A stretch of 64,000 nt of DNA from Coprinus comatus. Taxonomy: Eukaryota; Basidiomycota; Agaricomycetes; Agaricales; Agaricaceae. The stretch lies in the NCBI GenBank assembly GCA_034638255.1, contig JAWPGT010000048.1, positions 1 through 64,000 of the forward strand, in the 5' to 3' direction. Below the pieces are notes generated by a model, which was not told the DNA's origin, made no database searches, and was given only the letters and a program-made list of their open reading frames with translations. A program made the translations under genes and the position numbers. Below, piece by piece: positions 1 to 11,613 of this stretch (position 1 is its first letter; every line of letters starts with the position of its first letter).

Positions 1-866
1 ATGTATACACCACAAAAGTTCAAATACAGTTAGTCGTTCTTTTCACTTTCGGCGCATGCACCAACCTATTCGCTTCTAGAAAATCCACCACATTGCAGGT
101 CATGTTGCATTGGAATTCTTAAACCTCTCAGGACCTTGCCCAGTCAGTATTATTCTGTCCAACTATCACTATAATTGTTGGTAAGGATTTTCAGGGTGAT
201 CGTGTTATGAGAGAGTTAGAATTACTGTTTCAACAAACTCATTGTGACTGTTTTCATTGCATTTGAGTTTTTTAGTTGTGTACTTTTGTTGTACTAGTAG
301 ATGAGCTATTGGCATTGGTTTTCCGTTTCTTGACCTTTGGTGAATATTGTTGTTTGGAAGCCAGATAAATATTATTACCACCAGTGCCATCACCCGCATG
401 TGAGGCCGTGAGGAGTCTTCCATCGCGCCACCGGGTCACAGATGGTCACGACAAACAGCGATGGGGCAACACCGAGAAAAACGTTCAAGTGCGACGGCGG
501 CATCTATGGAACTGAATCTTGTAATGGATTTTTGGATTGGTATTTGAGTATATATTTAATTCACATTTTGTTTGTCATCAGATACAAATAGGGGACCCAT
601 GCAGGCAATGTTGGCGTCACTAGATTTTTCCCATCAACCGTAACGGTCAACCATGAACACTCTCAAGCGTTTTGTCTGCAATGCCAAAGTATTTTGCAGT
701 ATTAAACTACAAGAACAAGTGACGTGGCCCGAGGGCCTCTAATCTCTCCGTTGCTGAGGGGGGTAGCTTTTATCCTGTTGCTTTAGGTCAAACTCTCAAC
801 TCTACCTATACCATCACCCGCAAACTCGGATGGGGGCAGCACTCGAATGTTTGGCTGGCAAGAGAT
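1..866. repeat. Left arm of a long inverted repeat
   Basis: Position 1 pairs with 11002 and the sequence is the near-identical reverse complement of 10133-11002, with only a few substitutions and small indels. The arm reaches the window edge, so the repeat may be longer. It contains the promoter side and first coding exon of an SRPK-like kinase starting at 653. Homology stops just after the kinase glycine loop, near the first exon-intron junction. No transposase, LTR or target-site duplication is visible, so a segmental inverted duplication is more likely than a mobile element. Confidence 0.93.
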
Positions 867-2180
867 ATTCGGTTGGTGGCAGCACTACATCCAACACCCT
901 GTCAATTAACCATGAAGTTCAAACCTTACGGTGGTTAATCTCCTGCGACAGGACGCGTCGGCTGCGTCGTTACGTTGCAATCAAGATCCTATCAGCTCAT
1001 GCAACTCAAGTCCAGGGTCGGCTAGCAAACGACTTGCTTTCCTGCGACGCATACGCGATGCTTCAAAATTGTCAAGTCACATTGGTCGTAACCATGTAGT
1101 AACCTTCTGGACGACTTCCAGCTGGCGAGCTCCTATGGTAGTCACCTTTGCTTAGTTTACGAGGTTATGGGTAACCTTTCGAGTATGTTTGAAGGACAGA
1201 GTAAAAAGCTGCCCATCGATAAGGTAAAAATAGTGGCAACACAGGTCTTGTCAGCCTTGGATTTTCTTCACCGCGAATGCCGGATAATTCATACAGGCAT
1301 GTCCATGCACTGCTTCCTTCGCCGTGCTATAGCTCAATTTTTTTGGATCGTAGATATAAAAACTGATAACATACTCGTTGGACTAAAAAATATGGAGTCA
1401 GCTCTTGACCAGGGTATCGATGGTGAATTGTCTTTACAATTGTCGTCCAAGTATGATACTTCACAGGCGATTCTAACCCATCCAATCGCTTTAAACTCAA
1501 TACTTGACACACCCGAGTTTGATATTCAGTTGGCCGATTTTGGAACCGGTAAGTGGTTTTTAGCAAACCAACAGCATCATTAGCCTTAGGACCTACAGCC
1601 GTTGAAATGAACGGTCCGCACACGCATCTTATTCAACCTCCTGCTCTGCGTGCTCCGGAGGTTATCCTTGGGTGTGAGTGGGATGCCAATGTTGACATAT
1701 AGAATTTGGGATGCTTGGTAAGTTGTACGACAATCCGAGTGGTCGTACGCACCTTGATTTCCTCTTGAGATTTTTGAGTTCCTCACTGGTTCTTGGCTAT
1801 TTGTCCCACGTGGGGGGAGTTCTTGGACACCAGAGGCATACCATCTTGCCCATATGCTGGGAGTCACTGGGGAGAAGTTTGATGTATCGTCTTTGCAGAG
1901 AGGAAAGAGCTTTGAACAGTATTTTGAGAAAGATGGTGAGTGTTAGTCACAATTTTGAATTAGAAGTCTTTTTTTCATGTCAAAATGACGATTCAAAGGT
2001 CAGCTACGTATTAAGGTCCGGGGAGTTCGTGATCTGGAAACGGCTCTGACAAACCGTGGTGTTCTGGATGATGTTGAGAGGCCTGTTTGTGCATCATTTT
2101 TGCGGTCGATGTTACGGTTGAAGGCATTGGATAGAGCGGCTCCTAGTGACTTGCTGCAGCATGAGTGGTTGGTGAGGTGA
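653..2180 (+). pseudogene. SRPK-like serine/threonine kinase, disrupted copy
   Basis: Kinase subdomains appear in order: glycine loop KLGWGQHSNVW (about 822-855), VAIK lysine (about 970), SHLCLVYEVMG hinge, catalytic loop IIHTDIKTDNIL split by an intron, LADFG, APEVILG, and a C-terminal lobe ending at TGA 2178-2180. This pattern fits the SRPK-like kinases common in basidiomycetes, which phosphorylate SR-type proteins. The start is chosen because the ATG at 653 is shared with the other repeat arm (10347). Defects: a TAG at 1700-1702 where Trp is expected in DIWNLGCL, and frame slips near 733-744, 1011 and 1101, each explained by a missing base. The intron before the DIK motif has a GC donor (GCATGT). 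All catalytic residues remain, so this is a young pseudogene or an error-damaged gene. Confidence 0.8.
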
Positions 2181-2952
2181 TAGGGTACTTGACATCTGTT
2201 TCATTAACGACTTTTAATATTATGAAATGCTGAGTCAAAACTTTATACCACCCACAGCTCTTCATTGACGACTTCTGAAATCCTGTTTGTATACATTCTT
2301 TTGGTTGAAGCTTTCAGACTTGGTCCTCACAACTGCCTGGGTATAATAGGTGATTTCGGGCACTGGCTGTCATTGTATCAGAAAAATAGATTTTATATTG
2401 TAACACGTAATAATGCGTTACAATCGAAGCCAAGCCCAGAATAGAAAGTCATCACTGACAGGGCCCGGGGCCTTCCCACCATCTCGATTCTCAGGTGGCT
2501 TACTTGTAATTTGTTGTGTCCTCTTGAACAAAAGAATTGCAACTTGGAAGTGATAGGGAGTTTTTGATGCAGAATTTTTTACAACCCTACTGAGTGCAAA
2601 TGATATAAATAAAAGTTAGATCTAAAGAGCAACGTTACTCACAAGATATGAAAGTTCAACGTTTAACGTTAATAATGATCTACTTATCAAATGTCATTTA
2701 AATTCCAATATCGTGTTCTAATGTCTCGTGAGCAGGCAACAACTTGAAGAGTCTTCCTCAGGCCTCAGGCTCAACATCGCCACTCATTAACTAAATAATG
2801 GGAATTAAAAAATACGAATACAATAACACCCATAAGAAAAATCCAAGAAAGCTAAATTTAAAGTATAAAAAAAAAGTAAAAAGCAACTAATAGGTAGAGG
2901 GAGACTGATGTATCAAGTATATATGTATAAAGATCCCAAAAAGTAAGGAATT
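2181..2952. other. Intergenic, no gene seen; holds one copy of a 69-bp repeat
   Basis: AT-rich spacer between the kinase copy and the 3' end of RCE1. No coding exon or RNA gene was recognised. The only notable content is the 69-bp dispersed repeat annotated at 2381-2449. Confidence 0.5.
2381..2449 (+). repeat. 69-bp dispersed repeat, copy A
   Basis: It matches 56738-56806 over all 69 positions with five differences, all transitions (A/G or C/T), and no indel. The centre (2400-2421) is an imperfect palindrome beginning GTAAC and ending GTTAC. The origin is unknown; a decayed small transposable element is one possibility. Confidence 0.8.
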
Positions 2953-4115
2953 TCATGACGATTGTAACCAACTCCAATACCCTACTTCAGAAACTCTTGT
3001 CCAAGGTCCAAGTAAAACTATAAATCCTGTTATACCGACTATATAAGCCAATATAATACCTATAAACAATACAGGTTCAGGTTTGTATATTTGTAACAAA
3101 TGAAATTAGTGTCTCATATCCAAACAGACTCGAGAGAGGACAACGAAGGTGAAAGAAAGGAAAAGAAAAGACTCACGAGTTCTTTCATTGAAAAAGAATT
3201 TTAGTTCATAGTCGATTTGTGGTAATCCCATGAAATTACAAAACATATGAGCAGAGATGGCTGGCCAGATTGATGATGTTCGTAAGAAGAGATAAGAGGT
3301 ATATATCCCGAATAGAGTGGTATAGGTAAATTGGAATACTAAAATATCAAAATTAAAAGATGATGAGTTTAGTTTATGATTAATATAGTGGAGAGGGAAA
3401 AGAGAGACACACCAGTGACGGCTAAAGCACGTTTTAAAGCATCTTTTGTTCTTCCATAACGATTATAAGTTTCATATGCGTGATGTACGTGAGCTAATTT
3501 TTTCTGTTTTTAGAACGTAAGAGATAGAAAAAAATGGGGATGTACCTAGACCGAAAGAGAGAGGACTGATAAAAATCAATTTTGTCCTAGACGCGCCAGC
3601 TAGATAGAGAACAGTCAAAGTACACGCGCGAAAGACGATTTCTTCAGTTGGAGGAGCCTTTCAAAGTGAATAAATAAATAAATAGAGAAGAGAGACAAGA
3701 TATAACGTACGACAAGAACGTTTCTAATTCCTTGCCATGACCATAGCGCATCTTTAACATGAACCTCCCAACTCCAATCCTTCATTCCAGGAAGAGTACC
3801 AGCAAGGTACGTAGCGTACAACGGACCGAGATAAAGGACTGGAGTAACCAAATGGGGTCTAAGATACTCCCATTTGAATCCTAAACCAGTTGAAAAGCCT
3901 AGCAAGTGCCACGGAGCCTCTAAAGCCCATGTGACGAAGACGACGCAGAGAAGAGTTGCCAAAGAAACTGCACAGAGCCGAGCTTTGATGACGTCAGGAT
4001 GATCTCGTGCTATAGTTCTTGTGCGTGAAGAAACGTATATGGAAGAGACATAGGTTGCTGAGAGGCCAAGAGAGAGGAGATGGCCTGTGAACAGCCGCAT
4101 AATTCTGGAATACAA
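2953..4115 (-). CDS. RCE1: CAAX prenyl protease 2 (Rce1 family)
   Basis: Rce1 is an ER membrane glutamate endopeptidase that removes the AAX tripeptide from prenylated CAAX proteins such as Ras and a-factor-type pheromones. Five exons can be read. The family motifs are all present: EEIVFRA in exon 2 (about 3640), FGLAHVHH spanning the next intron, and HMFCNFMG (about 3240), giving the Glu, Arg, His and Asn set of the ABI/CPBP fold. Several hydrophobic segments fit a polytopic membrane protein. The product is about 330 residues, close to the usual length, and ends WLQSS at TGA 2953-2955. The start is the first Met (4115); the Met at 4100 is an alternative. It is transcribed divergently from GLO3 across a very short spacer. 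Confidence 0.93.
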
Positions 4116-4198
4116 ATTAAGTCGAAGTGAGATCAGTCACAAAATGGGATAATTATAAGCACGTGATTATCTCCAGAGCCACGTACCACCCAACACCC
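4116..4198. promoter_or_regulatory. Short bidirectional promoter between RCE1 and GLO3
   Basis: Only 83 bases separate the two start codons, so both genes must share upstream control, or each must start transcription inside the other's 5' region. A CACGTG E-box half-like sequence (CACGTGATT) lies near 4161. The function is inferred from the geometry only. Confidence 0.6.
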
Positions 4199-5860
4199 AT
4201 GTCAGAGCCAACAAAACAAGATACTGAGCTTGTATTCAGTGCGTTGAAGGCCCAAAAGGCCAACAAGGTCAGTGTTTGGTGATTGGTTTGACTGAATGGC
4301 TTTGACGATCAGCTTTCTAGGTCTGTTTCGATTGTAATGCTCGTAATCCTACTTGGTCCAGTGTCACTTTTGGCGTGTACATCTGTCTGGAATGTTCATC
4401 TGTCCATCGTAACATGGGTGTGCACATCTCTTTCGTCAGGTACCTTCCTTTCATTCATCACCTTAAGCTTGCAAATTCTGATAATCGAAAATTTCAATGC
4501 TGCGTTTTCAAAAAGATCAACCAATCTGGATAGTTGGCAACTCAATCAACTACGTACGATGAAAGTAGGAGGAAACGCTTCCGCAACTCAATTCTTCACC
4601 AAACATGGCGGATCCAATTTACTTTCCGATTCTGATACTAAAAAGAAATATTCTTCACGTATCGCAGAATTATATAAAGAAGAACTCGCTAAACGTGTTA
4701 AAGAAGATATCATTCGGTTTCCTAATGGAATTTCAATCGATGGTGTTGATACTTCACATTCTCAATCAAAATCATCTACTTCAACTCCAGCGGGTACTGG
4801 TGATGGTGCAGAGGATGATTTCTTTTCTTCTTGGTCTACTCCAAAATCGACTTCCGCTTCAAGCACACCTGCTCGCGTAGCTACGCCTACTACCGTCCCT
4901 GTTTTAGGAGGAGGAGGAAGAACTATTTCAAGTACTAGTAGTACTAGTACTGCACCACGTACTATAATATCTTCATCAACTGCATCAAGACCAACTCGTT
5001 TAGGAGCAACTCGAATCACATCTACTTCATCTTCAACAACTACCACTTCATCTTCTGGTCATGGACTTGGTGGAGGAGCAGTTAAGAAAGGAAAATTGGG
5101 ATTAGGAGCACAGAAAACCAAACCTGTAGATTTTGCAGCTGCTGAGAAGAAAGCTAGAGAAGAAGAAGAAAGGATTAAACAATTGGGTTATGATAGATTA
5201 CGTGAAGAAGAAGAAGAAAAGAAAAGAAAGGAAGAAGAAAAGGTTAAAAGGGAATTGGAAATAGGACCTAAATCGAAATTCGGATCTACCACTTCTACAA
5301 CAACATCCTCATCTACTACAACAACTACGAGAAGTGGAAATGGAACAGTAAAACCTCAACAAAATGCTGCTTTTCCTAGATTAGGTTTCGGTGCTATACC
5401 AGGCGCTGGTGCAGCTGCTGCTGTCACTTCTTCGAATACAACGACAACAAATTCAAACTTGAGAGGAGAAGATGATTCACCTACAGTCGCTCGTGATCGT
5501 TTCGGAACTCAAAAGGCAATTTCAAGTGATATGTATTTTGGTAGAAACGATTATGATCCTACAGCTGTTAACGAAGCACAATCAAGACTTCAATCATTCC
5601 AAGGTGCAACTTCAATTTCATCAAATCAATATTTCGGACGTGAAGAAGAGGAAGAAGATGGGTTATATCCTGGTGGTTCTAGAGGAGGAGGGGGAGAAGG
5701 ATTATTAGGTGATGGTAGTTTGGCAGGATTGGAAAATGTTGCAAAAGATGCTGTTGGTAGGTTTTTGAGTAATCCGGATGTGCAGAATGTAGGAGAGAGT
5801 ATTAGAATGGGAGCTTTGAAGTTGAGTGATTATTTGGCTAATATGTCGGTTGATAGGTAG
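4199..5860 (+). CDS. GLO3: ADP-ribosylation factor GTPase-activating protein, Glo3/ArfGAP2-3 type
   Basis: This ArfGAP stimulates GTP hydrolysis on Arf1 at the Golgi and works with COPI coat in retrograde transport. Exon 1 (4199-4267) and exon 2 (4321-4439) encode the ArfGAP zinc finger: CFDC and CLEC spaced as C-x2-C-x16-C-x2-C, followed by the arginine-finger segment VHRNMGVH. The long third exon carries a serine/threonine-rich linker, a charged Lys/Glu stretch near residues 275-300, and two Glo3-motif repeats near the C-terminus (SSDMYFGR and SSNQYFGR), which separate Glo3 from Gcs1-type ArfGAPs. The product is about 510 residues. The start was chosen because ATG 4199 joins in frame through the 53-nt intron to the zinc finger. 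Confidence 0.95.
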
Positions 5861-6285
5861 AAAGAGGAGCATGGGCTTTTTTCTTTTCTTTTTACTCGGT
5901 TTTTGTCTTCCTCTTTTCTTCTTCCGAAGTTCATTCCTCGAATTTCCTTTTTTTCCTATCCTCTCTTTTTTTTTCCTTTTCTCCTCTCCCCTACCCCCGC
6001 CTTTTTTCTCTTGCCACTGCCATCCTCTGTATACGTGATACTTGGTTAGTTCCTCTCTTTCTTTTTTTAAGTAGTCTTTTTTGTTGTGGAATATATTGAT
6101 TTGGGCCCTTGGGGTTTTTATTTTATTTTTAAACTTCAAGCTTGGGATTGAATCAATAACTATGTAGTGTACGCACATGACATATAAGTAAACTTTTAAG
6201 CTTTCAAGATGTTTTGATTTGAGACCGGGGTTTGCCCGTTCTTTTTTTGGATCAGCCTCAAAACATTCTAGAGAAATTGCGAAAA

Positions 6286-6325
<40 letters not shown>

Positions 6326-6687
6326 CAAATGAATTATGATGTTCTTTGTATAGTCAAAAAGAAAAACCTACATAGCTTCTGAGAATCTGGGACCAAAATT
6401 GTGACCTAACCGTTATAGGGATCTTCAGAGACCCTTTGATAGTAATTAGCAGGACAGGGTCGTATATATATATTTTATATTTTTAGTCTGAATTTGATAG
6501 TTAGTGACCTTCATGATACGAAGTACTCGAGGATACTCAATTGATAGTAGAACGGCTGGAGATGGAAAAGTATGATTTCAAAACAGACTTTTAGTATTAA
6601 TTAAACATAGTAAGATGGAAAAAGATTGATATATAGTAGGAAAGAATATCGTTAACAACTTGACGCCCTGTTTTATAAGTTGACAGT
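5861..6687. other. Intergenic, pyrimidine-rich GLO3 3' region
   Basis: A strongly C/T-rich tract follows the GLO3 stop (about 5875-6070), probably 3' UTR. No independent gene is supported. A CT/TA microsatellite lies inside. Confidence 0.5.
6287..6326. repeat. Compound microsatellite (CT)n(AT)n
   Basis: About ten CT dinucleotides run directly into about eight TA dinucleotides between GLO3 and the next gene. It is probably slippage-prone and noncoding. Confidence 0.85.
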
Positions 6688-8429
6688 TTAGGAACGGAAA
6701 GGATTTCGATCCCTAAAAGTCCTAAGCTCTGGAAGAAGTGAAAAATTACTTGGAAACAAACTTTCGTCAGTAAGAAATAATCCAGCAAGAACCAACCAAA
6801 GATAACAGTACTGCATTTCCAAATACGTTTCTTTCGATGTCCGAACTCCATCATCGACCGCATCCCATCCGCTTCCATAATTCTCTGATACACTAATACC
6901 CCTCTGAGCAGGACCTTCTCCTTCATCGATAGCAAAAAAATGAAACAATGCTCCATAGTATGTTGAGAAAATGCTTAATGGGGGTGCATTGACTTGTGAC
7001 ATCGTTGACCAAATGTAAAACGGAAATATGATAGTCGTTCTAGCCTGACTTTGTTTCCGTGTCAATCCCCTAACATTACTCACACTCGGTCCAAGTTCAT
7101 GCTGATTCAGAGTCGAATGAAAAGTGGGGAAAGTATGTATCCCATTTTTTTCAACCAAGGAAATGAACGAATCCAGTGGAACTGCATGTGAGTCGGACTC
7201 GCTCCTTCGGACTGAAAAATCAATAGCTTTCACTTCTATTCCAAGAATAGTGCGTCTATGTTGTTGTTGTTTGTGCCAACTCCACTTGTCCTTGAGGGTA
7301 ACTTCCGCCATGAATCCTGTATCGGAAGTAGATACCATCCTAGGCATGCTAACGGATAACTCCCATCTATCATCCCATCCTAATAAATCAGGAATGATCG
7401 CAGTTGAAACTTGAATCATTTTCATTACACCTTCTTCACATTCCAGCTGTGTCCTTCCTTCTACCTCCCTCGGGAGCTTCACGTTCGTAAATGTTTGGAT
7501 TAAATTTTGAATAGTAACATTATTCTGCATCATCGACGGTTGTGTTGCCTTTAACAACTTCTTGATTTTACCAATTGGTACTTGCCAAGTCCCGGGCCAC
7601 CATTACCATGACATTCCCTGACGGTAATTCTTGCACCACTTGCAACATTTTTCTTTACCGTATTCCTGTAAAACCCATTCATTGATGAAAATGCCCTGGG
7701 AGCAAGCAGTACGTTTGGTATCAAACTTTCTTGAGCACATTTCGATGCAAATGAATTGATTAGTTTGGGGAATGTTGTGGTGGTCATTATTGTTGGATGA
7801 GAATCGTCGTTGACTGGAGCCTGTGAGATACCATGGACTCCACTCCCACTTGCACCTCCATTAAGAGGGTGGTCCATGAGAGCAGTAGGAGTAGGATAAG
7901 GATAAAATCTAGGCAGTGAAACGGAAGGTATTTCTTGTGACGGATGAGTTTGTGAGCTTGAAGGTACTACTGGTGGCGGATGAACTTGGCTTTGCCACGA
8001 TTCGCTTCGCGATAATTGTTGTGAGTGAACTTGAGCGCTCGGCGTTTGCAAAGGCCGTAAATGTGGAATATTAATGGCTGGACCAAAATTTGGTTGTGCT
8101 GGGAGAAATTGTTGATTATGCGGGATGGAGCCCAAAAGGTCTTCAAAACTAGGGAAGTGGCCCGGCTGCCAATTGTGGGTCCCCAACGTGGCGGATAAAG
8201 GTACCTGGTGGGCCAGTAGAGGACGTTGGTAAGGTGGTTCTTGGACAAGCCCAGAGGTCAGTGCCGCGTTAGGGTGTCGCCCACCGTATTGAATCCTATT
8301 TGTCGATGTGGAACTTGGCGAGCCATCTTCGGGCTCCACTGGGACTGCCCTTCCGTAGTGTTGGCCTACGGGAGGATGTGATGGTGTGAATGCCAAAGGT
8401 GGAGTGGGAGGGAGAGTATAATTTGGCAT
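6688..8429 (-). CDS. Hypothetical protein with proline-rich N-terminus (probable one-base frame slip)
   Basis: I do not recognise a family. Two long open stretches on the same strand meet near 7595. The first (from 8429) is Pro/Ser/His-rich and disordered, about 210 residues, followed by a more folded part ending in ITVRECHGNGGPG. The second runs from KIKKLLKATQ to the stop at 6688 and has mixed alpha/beta character with a hydrophobic stretch (YCYLWLVLAGLFL) near the end. No GT-AG intron joins them cleanly, because a TAA lies between. One extra C in the CCC run at about 7591-7597 would join them in frame. An upstream exon is possible: a good splice acceptor lies just before 8455 and a GTAAGT donor near 8510, so the true start may be further 5'. 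Confidence 0.6.
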
Positions 8430-10132
8430 AGGTGGAAACTGCCTGGGGACAATCTATGCATAAAAATTATGCCCCTGGTTATAGTGTTGGAGGTTTAAAT
8501 AAAACTTACGGTAGGAATGCTATTTGGTAGTAAAGATATTAGAGAAAGTAGAAACGTATCACTTGAGCTACGAGCGAGGACGAATAATAATGGGGTGTGA
8601 GGGTGAAAATTTAATGTCGGCAATGGCTTTTATACCCCAGAACGCGCGGGAGGGTCGAAAAACGAAACACCAACAAATTGAAGACACAAATGACCTCGGT
8701 AATTAAAATGACACACCTAAACAATTAAATATCCGCTAACTGTACGATTTCAGCGATGCCCAATGTCCAAACCCACGAACTTTCGTGTCTGTGGTTGCTT
8801 TGTTATTTTGACAACTGTGTTAATGGTAATTTATTCTTTGCGCCTCGTGCTTGGTGTGGAATTATAATTATATAAACTCATTTTTCCGGAGGAAATACTA
8901 AATCAATCATTACCTTTTCCCCCATCTCTCAAACCGAAGTCATAAACTTTCTTCTGCTATATGAATCCTGACTGTCAGATTGAGCTCAAAGTGTACTGAC
9001 AGTAAGTTAGTTCAACTTTTTAAAGTTACTATAACTTGAGCTAAATAACTTATACTACCTGTCTTTATTCTCAGTAATAATGTCAGTTACACCTCCACCT
9101 CCACCTCCACCATAGGCATGAAGCTCAAACAGTCCACCAAATACAAAGAGCTGCAGTCAGAGAATCAACACCCATATACACTGTGCCAGTGACTTGGTAA
9201 TCCACACATATTATCAAGTACTAGCGAGTATTTATCCAAGCTTTACTTTACTCGTGAGCGCGGGTCTCAGAGTAAAGTTTAGGTATGTCCTCGATAATCC
9301 GGTTAGATTATCGAGTCACCCACGCAGTGTATACTCGTCCACCCATTCCTCAGGGTTACCCAACCCCCAAAACATTACCATATCAAACCCTTCCGAGTGA
9401 CGAAGAATGAAACCGAGAACCTGAATATCGGCTTCCAGCAGGCTGGAGACCAAAGTTCACCGTCCATGCAGCAGGCACATCGCCTAGGAAAAAAAAATTT
9501 TCACCATTTCAGCGTTCAGGATTATCTTCCCCATGTCCGGATGCACCGAGTCACGGAGTTGAAGGCCCTTTTATCTGCGCTGGGAACACTCACAATTACC
9601 ATCCCAGTAATTTCCGGAGTTACGATCTTCTTTTACATTCCATTCCACTAACACAACAATCAATTCCAAAGCTTTCTGGTCCAACCACTGCCGATCTTCC
9701 TCTTCCAAAATCTTAACAAGTGTCTAGTACTAGTAGGGTTCAAAGGAAATACACCAATTTTACAACTACCATCACAAAGCAAATATGAGGAGTCTCAGAG
9801 AGTTCAGCGTTATTTGAAAGTTCCTTCGTTACTAGCGGTACTTTCGCAGCCTCGTCATACTCATCGAGATCCTAGGGTCCAGAACGTAAACCATGATGGT
9901 AGTGGTAGTGGTGGTTATGGTAGGGGTGATTTTATGCCTCCAAGAGCTCCATTTTGTTTACTATTACAACTTCGACTTTGAAAGTCATAAGTATTGTAAG
10001 TAGCTACCTCCTGTAATAGATTCATCACACTCCAAGTTCTAACTTTCGAATCCTTCTTTTAAGGGGTTATCATTTATGTGAATCGTGGGACAATGGAGGG
10101 GTTAGTACAAACAATCCTACCACTTACCTACT
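8430..10132. other. Mostly noncoding; weak coding potential at 9397-9981
   Basis: From 9397 to 9981 on the plus strand one frame is open apart from a single TAA at about 9649. The TAA could lie in a small intron (candidate branch site CTAAC, acceptor CCAAAG near 9674). The predicted peptide resembles nothing I know. A short (CCACCT)n run lies near 9085-9110. The rest shows no gene. Confidence 0.3.
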
Positions 10133-10347
10133 ATCTCGTGCCCACCAAACATTCGAGTGCCGCCCCCATCCGAGTTTGCGGGTGATGGTATAGGTAGAGT
10201 TGAGAGTTTGACCTAAAGCACAGGATAAAAGCCACCCCCCTCAGCAACGGAGAGATTTAGTGGCCCCTCGGGCCACGTCACTTGTTCTTGTAGTTTAGCA
10301 CTGCCAAATACTTTGGCATTGCAGACAAAACGTTTGAGAGTGTTCAT
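10128..10347 (-). pseudogene. SRPK-like kinase 5' fragment (second copy)
   Basis: This is the counterpart, in the right repeat arm, of the kinase start at 653. It reads from ATG 10347 through a conserved leader to the glycine loop KLGWGRHSNVW and stops at a GTAAGT donor (10122-10127). No later kinase exon follows. Near 10215-10224 the frame slips by one base compared with the left copy. Conversely, this copy keeps the frame near the point where the left copy breaks (733-744). It is therefore a truncated duplicate. Confidence 0.8.
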
Positions 10348-11002
10348 GGTTGACCGTTACGGTTGATGGGAAAAATCTAGTGACGCCAACATTGCCTGCA
10401 TGGGTCCCCTATTTGTATCTGATGACAAACAAAATGTGAATTAAATATATACTCAAATACCAATCCAAAAATCCATTACAAGATTCAGTTCCATAGATGC
10501 CGCCGTCGCACTTGAACGTTTTTCTCGGTGTTGCCATCCCATTGCTGTTTGTCATGACCATCTGTGACCTGGTGGCGCGATGGAAGACTCCTCGCGGCCT
10601 CACATGCGGGTGATGGTACTGGTGGTAATAATATTTATCTGGCTTCCAAACAACAATATTCACCAAAGGTCAAGAAACGGAAAACCAATGCCAATAGCTC
10701 ATCTACTAGTACAACAAAAGTACACAACTAAAAAACTCAAATGCAATGAAAACAGTCACAATGAGTTTGTTGAAACAGTAATTCTAACCCTCTCATAACA
10801 CGATCACCCTGAAAATCCTTACCAACAATTATAGTACTAGTTGGACAGAATAATACTGACTGGGCAAGGTCCTGAGAGGTTTAAGAATTCCAATGCAACA
10901 TGACCTGCAATGTGGTGGATTTTCTAGAAGCGAATAGGTTGGTGCATGCGCCGAAAGTGAAAAGAACGACTAACTGTATTTGAACTTTTGTGGTGTATAC
11001 AT
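10133..11002. repeat. Right arm of the long inverted repeat
   Basis: This is the reverse complement of 1-866 at high identity. Both arms also contain an open frame of 72 codons (10580-10798 here, 205-423 on the minus strand of the left arm) that differs by one visible residue. It has no recognised function and may be chance. Confidence 0.93.
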
Positions 11003-11613
11003 TCTTGACTTCGTAAAAGAAATGTGCGCATTGATGTTTTTTGTTTCTGTTTTATGATTGAGGCGAGTATGAATGATGCTTGTACGATTACTGCAAAAAT
11101 GTATAAGTATAATGAATGGATAGAAAACCTTGAAAATACATACCTTTTCACGAAATCGGGCAAAATTTTCAAAGAAAAATGAAACAAAGGGAATAAAATA
11201 ACGAGGAACATACAGAGAGGAAGAGGAAGAGAAACAGAGGAAGAGGGAAATAGAGATAACGATAAATAGATAGTAACTTGGACGAGAAAAGAGAGAAAAA
11301 GGAGAAGAGAAAGATCGAGAGAAAGATCGAGAGAAAGATAAACAAATGAAAGAATGTAGGAAAATAAATAAAAGGAATAAAAAATAAGAGATCGTCAGGT
11401 CGTTAAAAAGACATAGAAACTACGCAACCTGACGTCAATGACTAGTCTTGTAGGAAGTGAGGCAGTAACTCACAATAGAGAAAATAGAAAATCTGTGAAA
11501 AACGGAGATATAATGCATGTTGTAACACGTTTCATGTTCCTCTAAATGTTTAACAAATATACGTTAGAACAAACCCCGAGGTTTAAGTCAAAAGGGGGCG
11601 TAGACATACGCAA
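11003..11613. other. Intergenic with purine-rich tract
   Basis: About 11210-11370 is almost entirely A/G, with short direct repeats of GAGAAAGATC. No gene is supported. Homology to sequence left of position 1 cannot be judged. Confidence 0.45.

Noticed and set aside
5705..6178. Minus-strand 157-codon open frame rich in Lys/Arg
   Set aside because: It is the reverse of the pyrimidine-rich GLO3 3' region; composition alone explains it.
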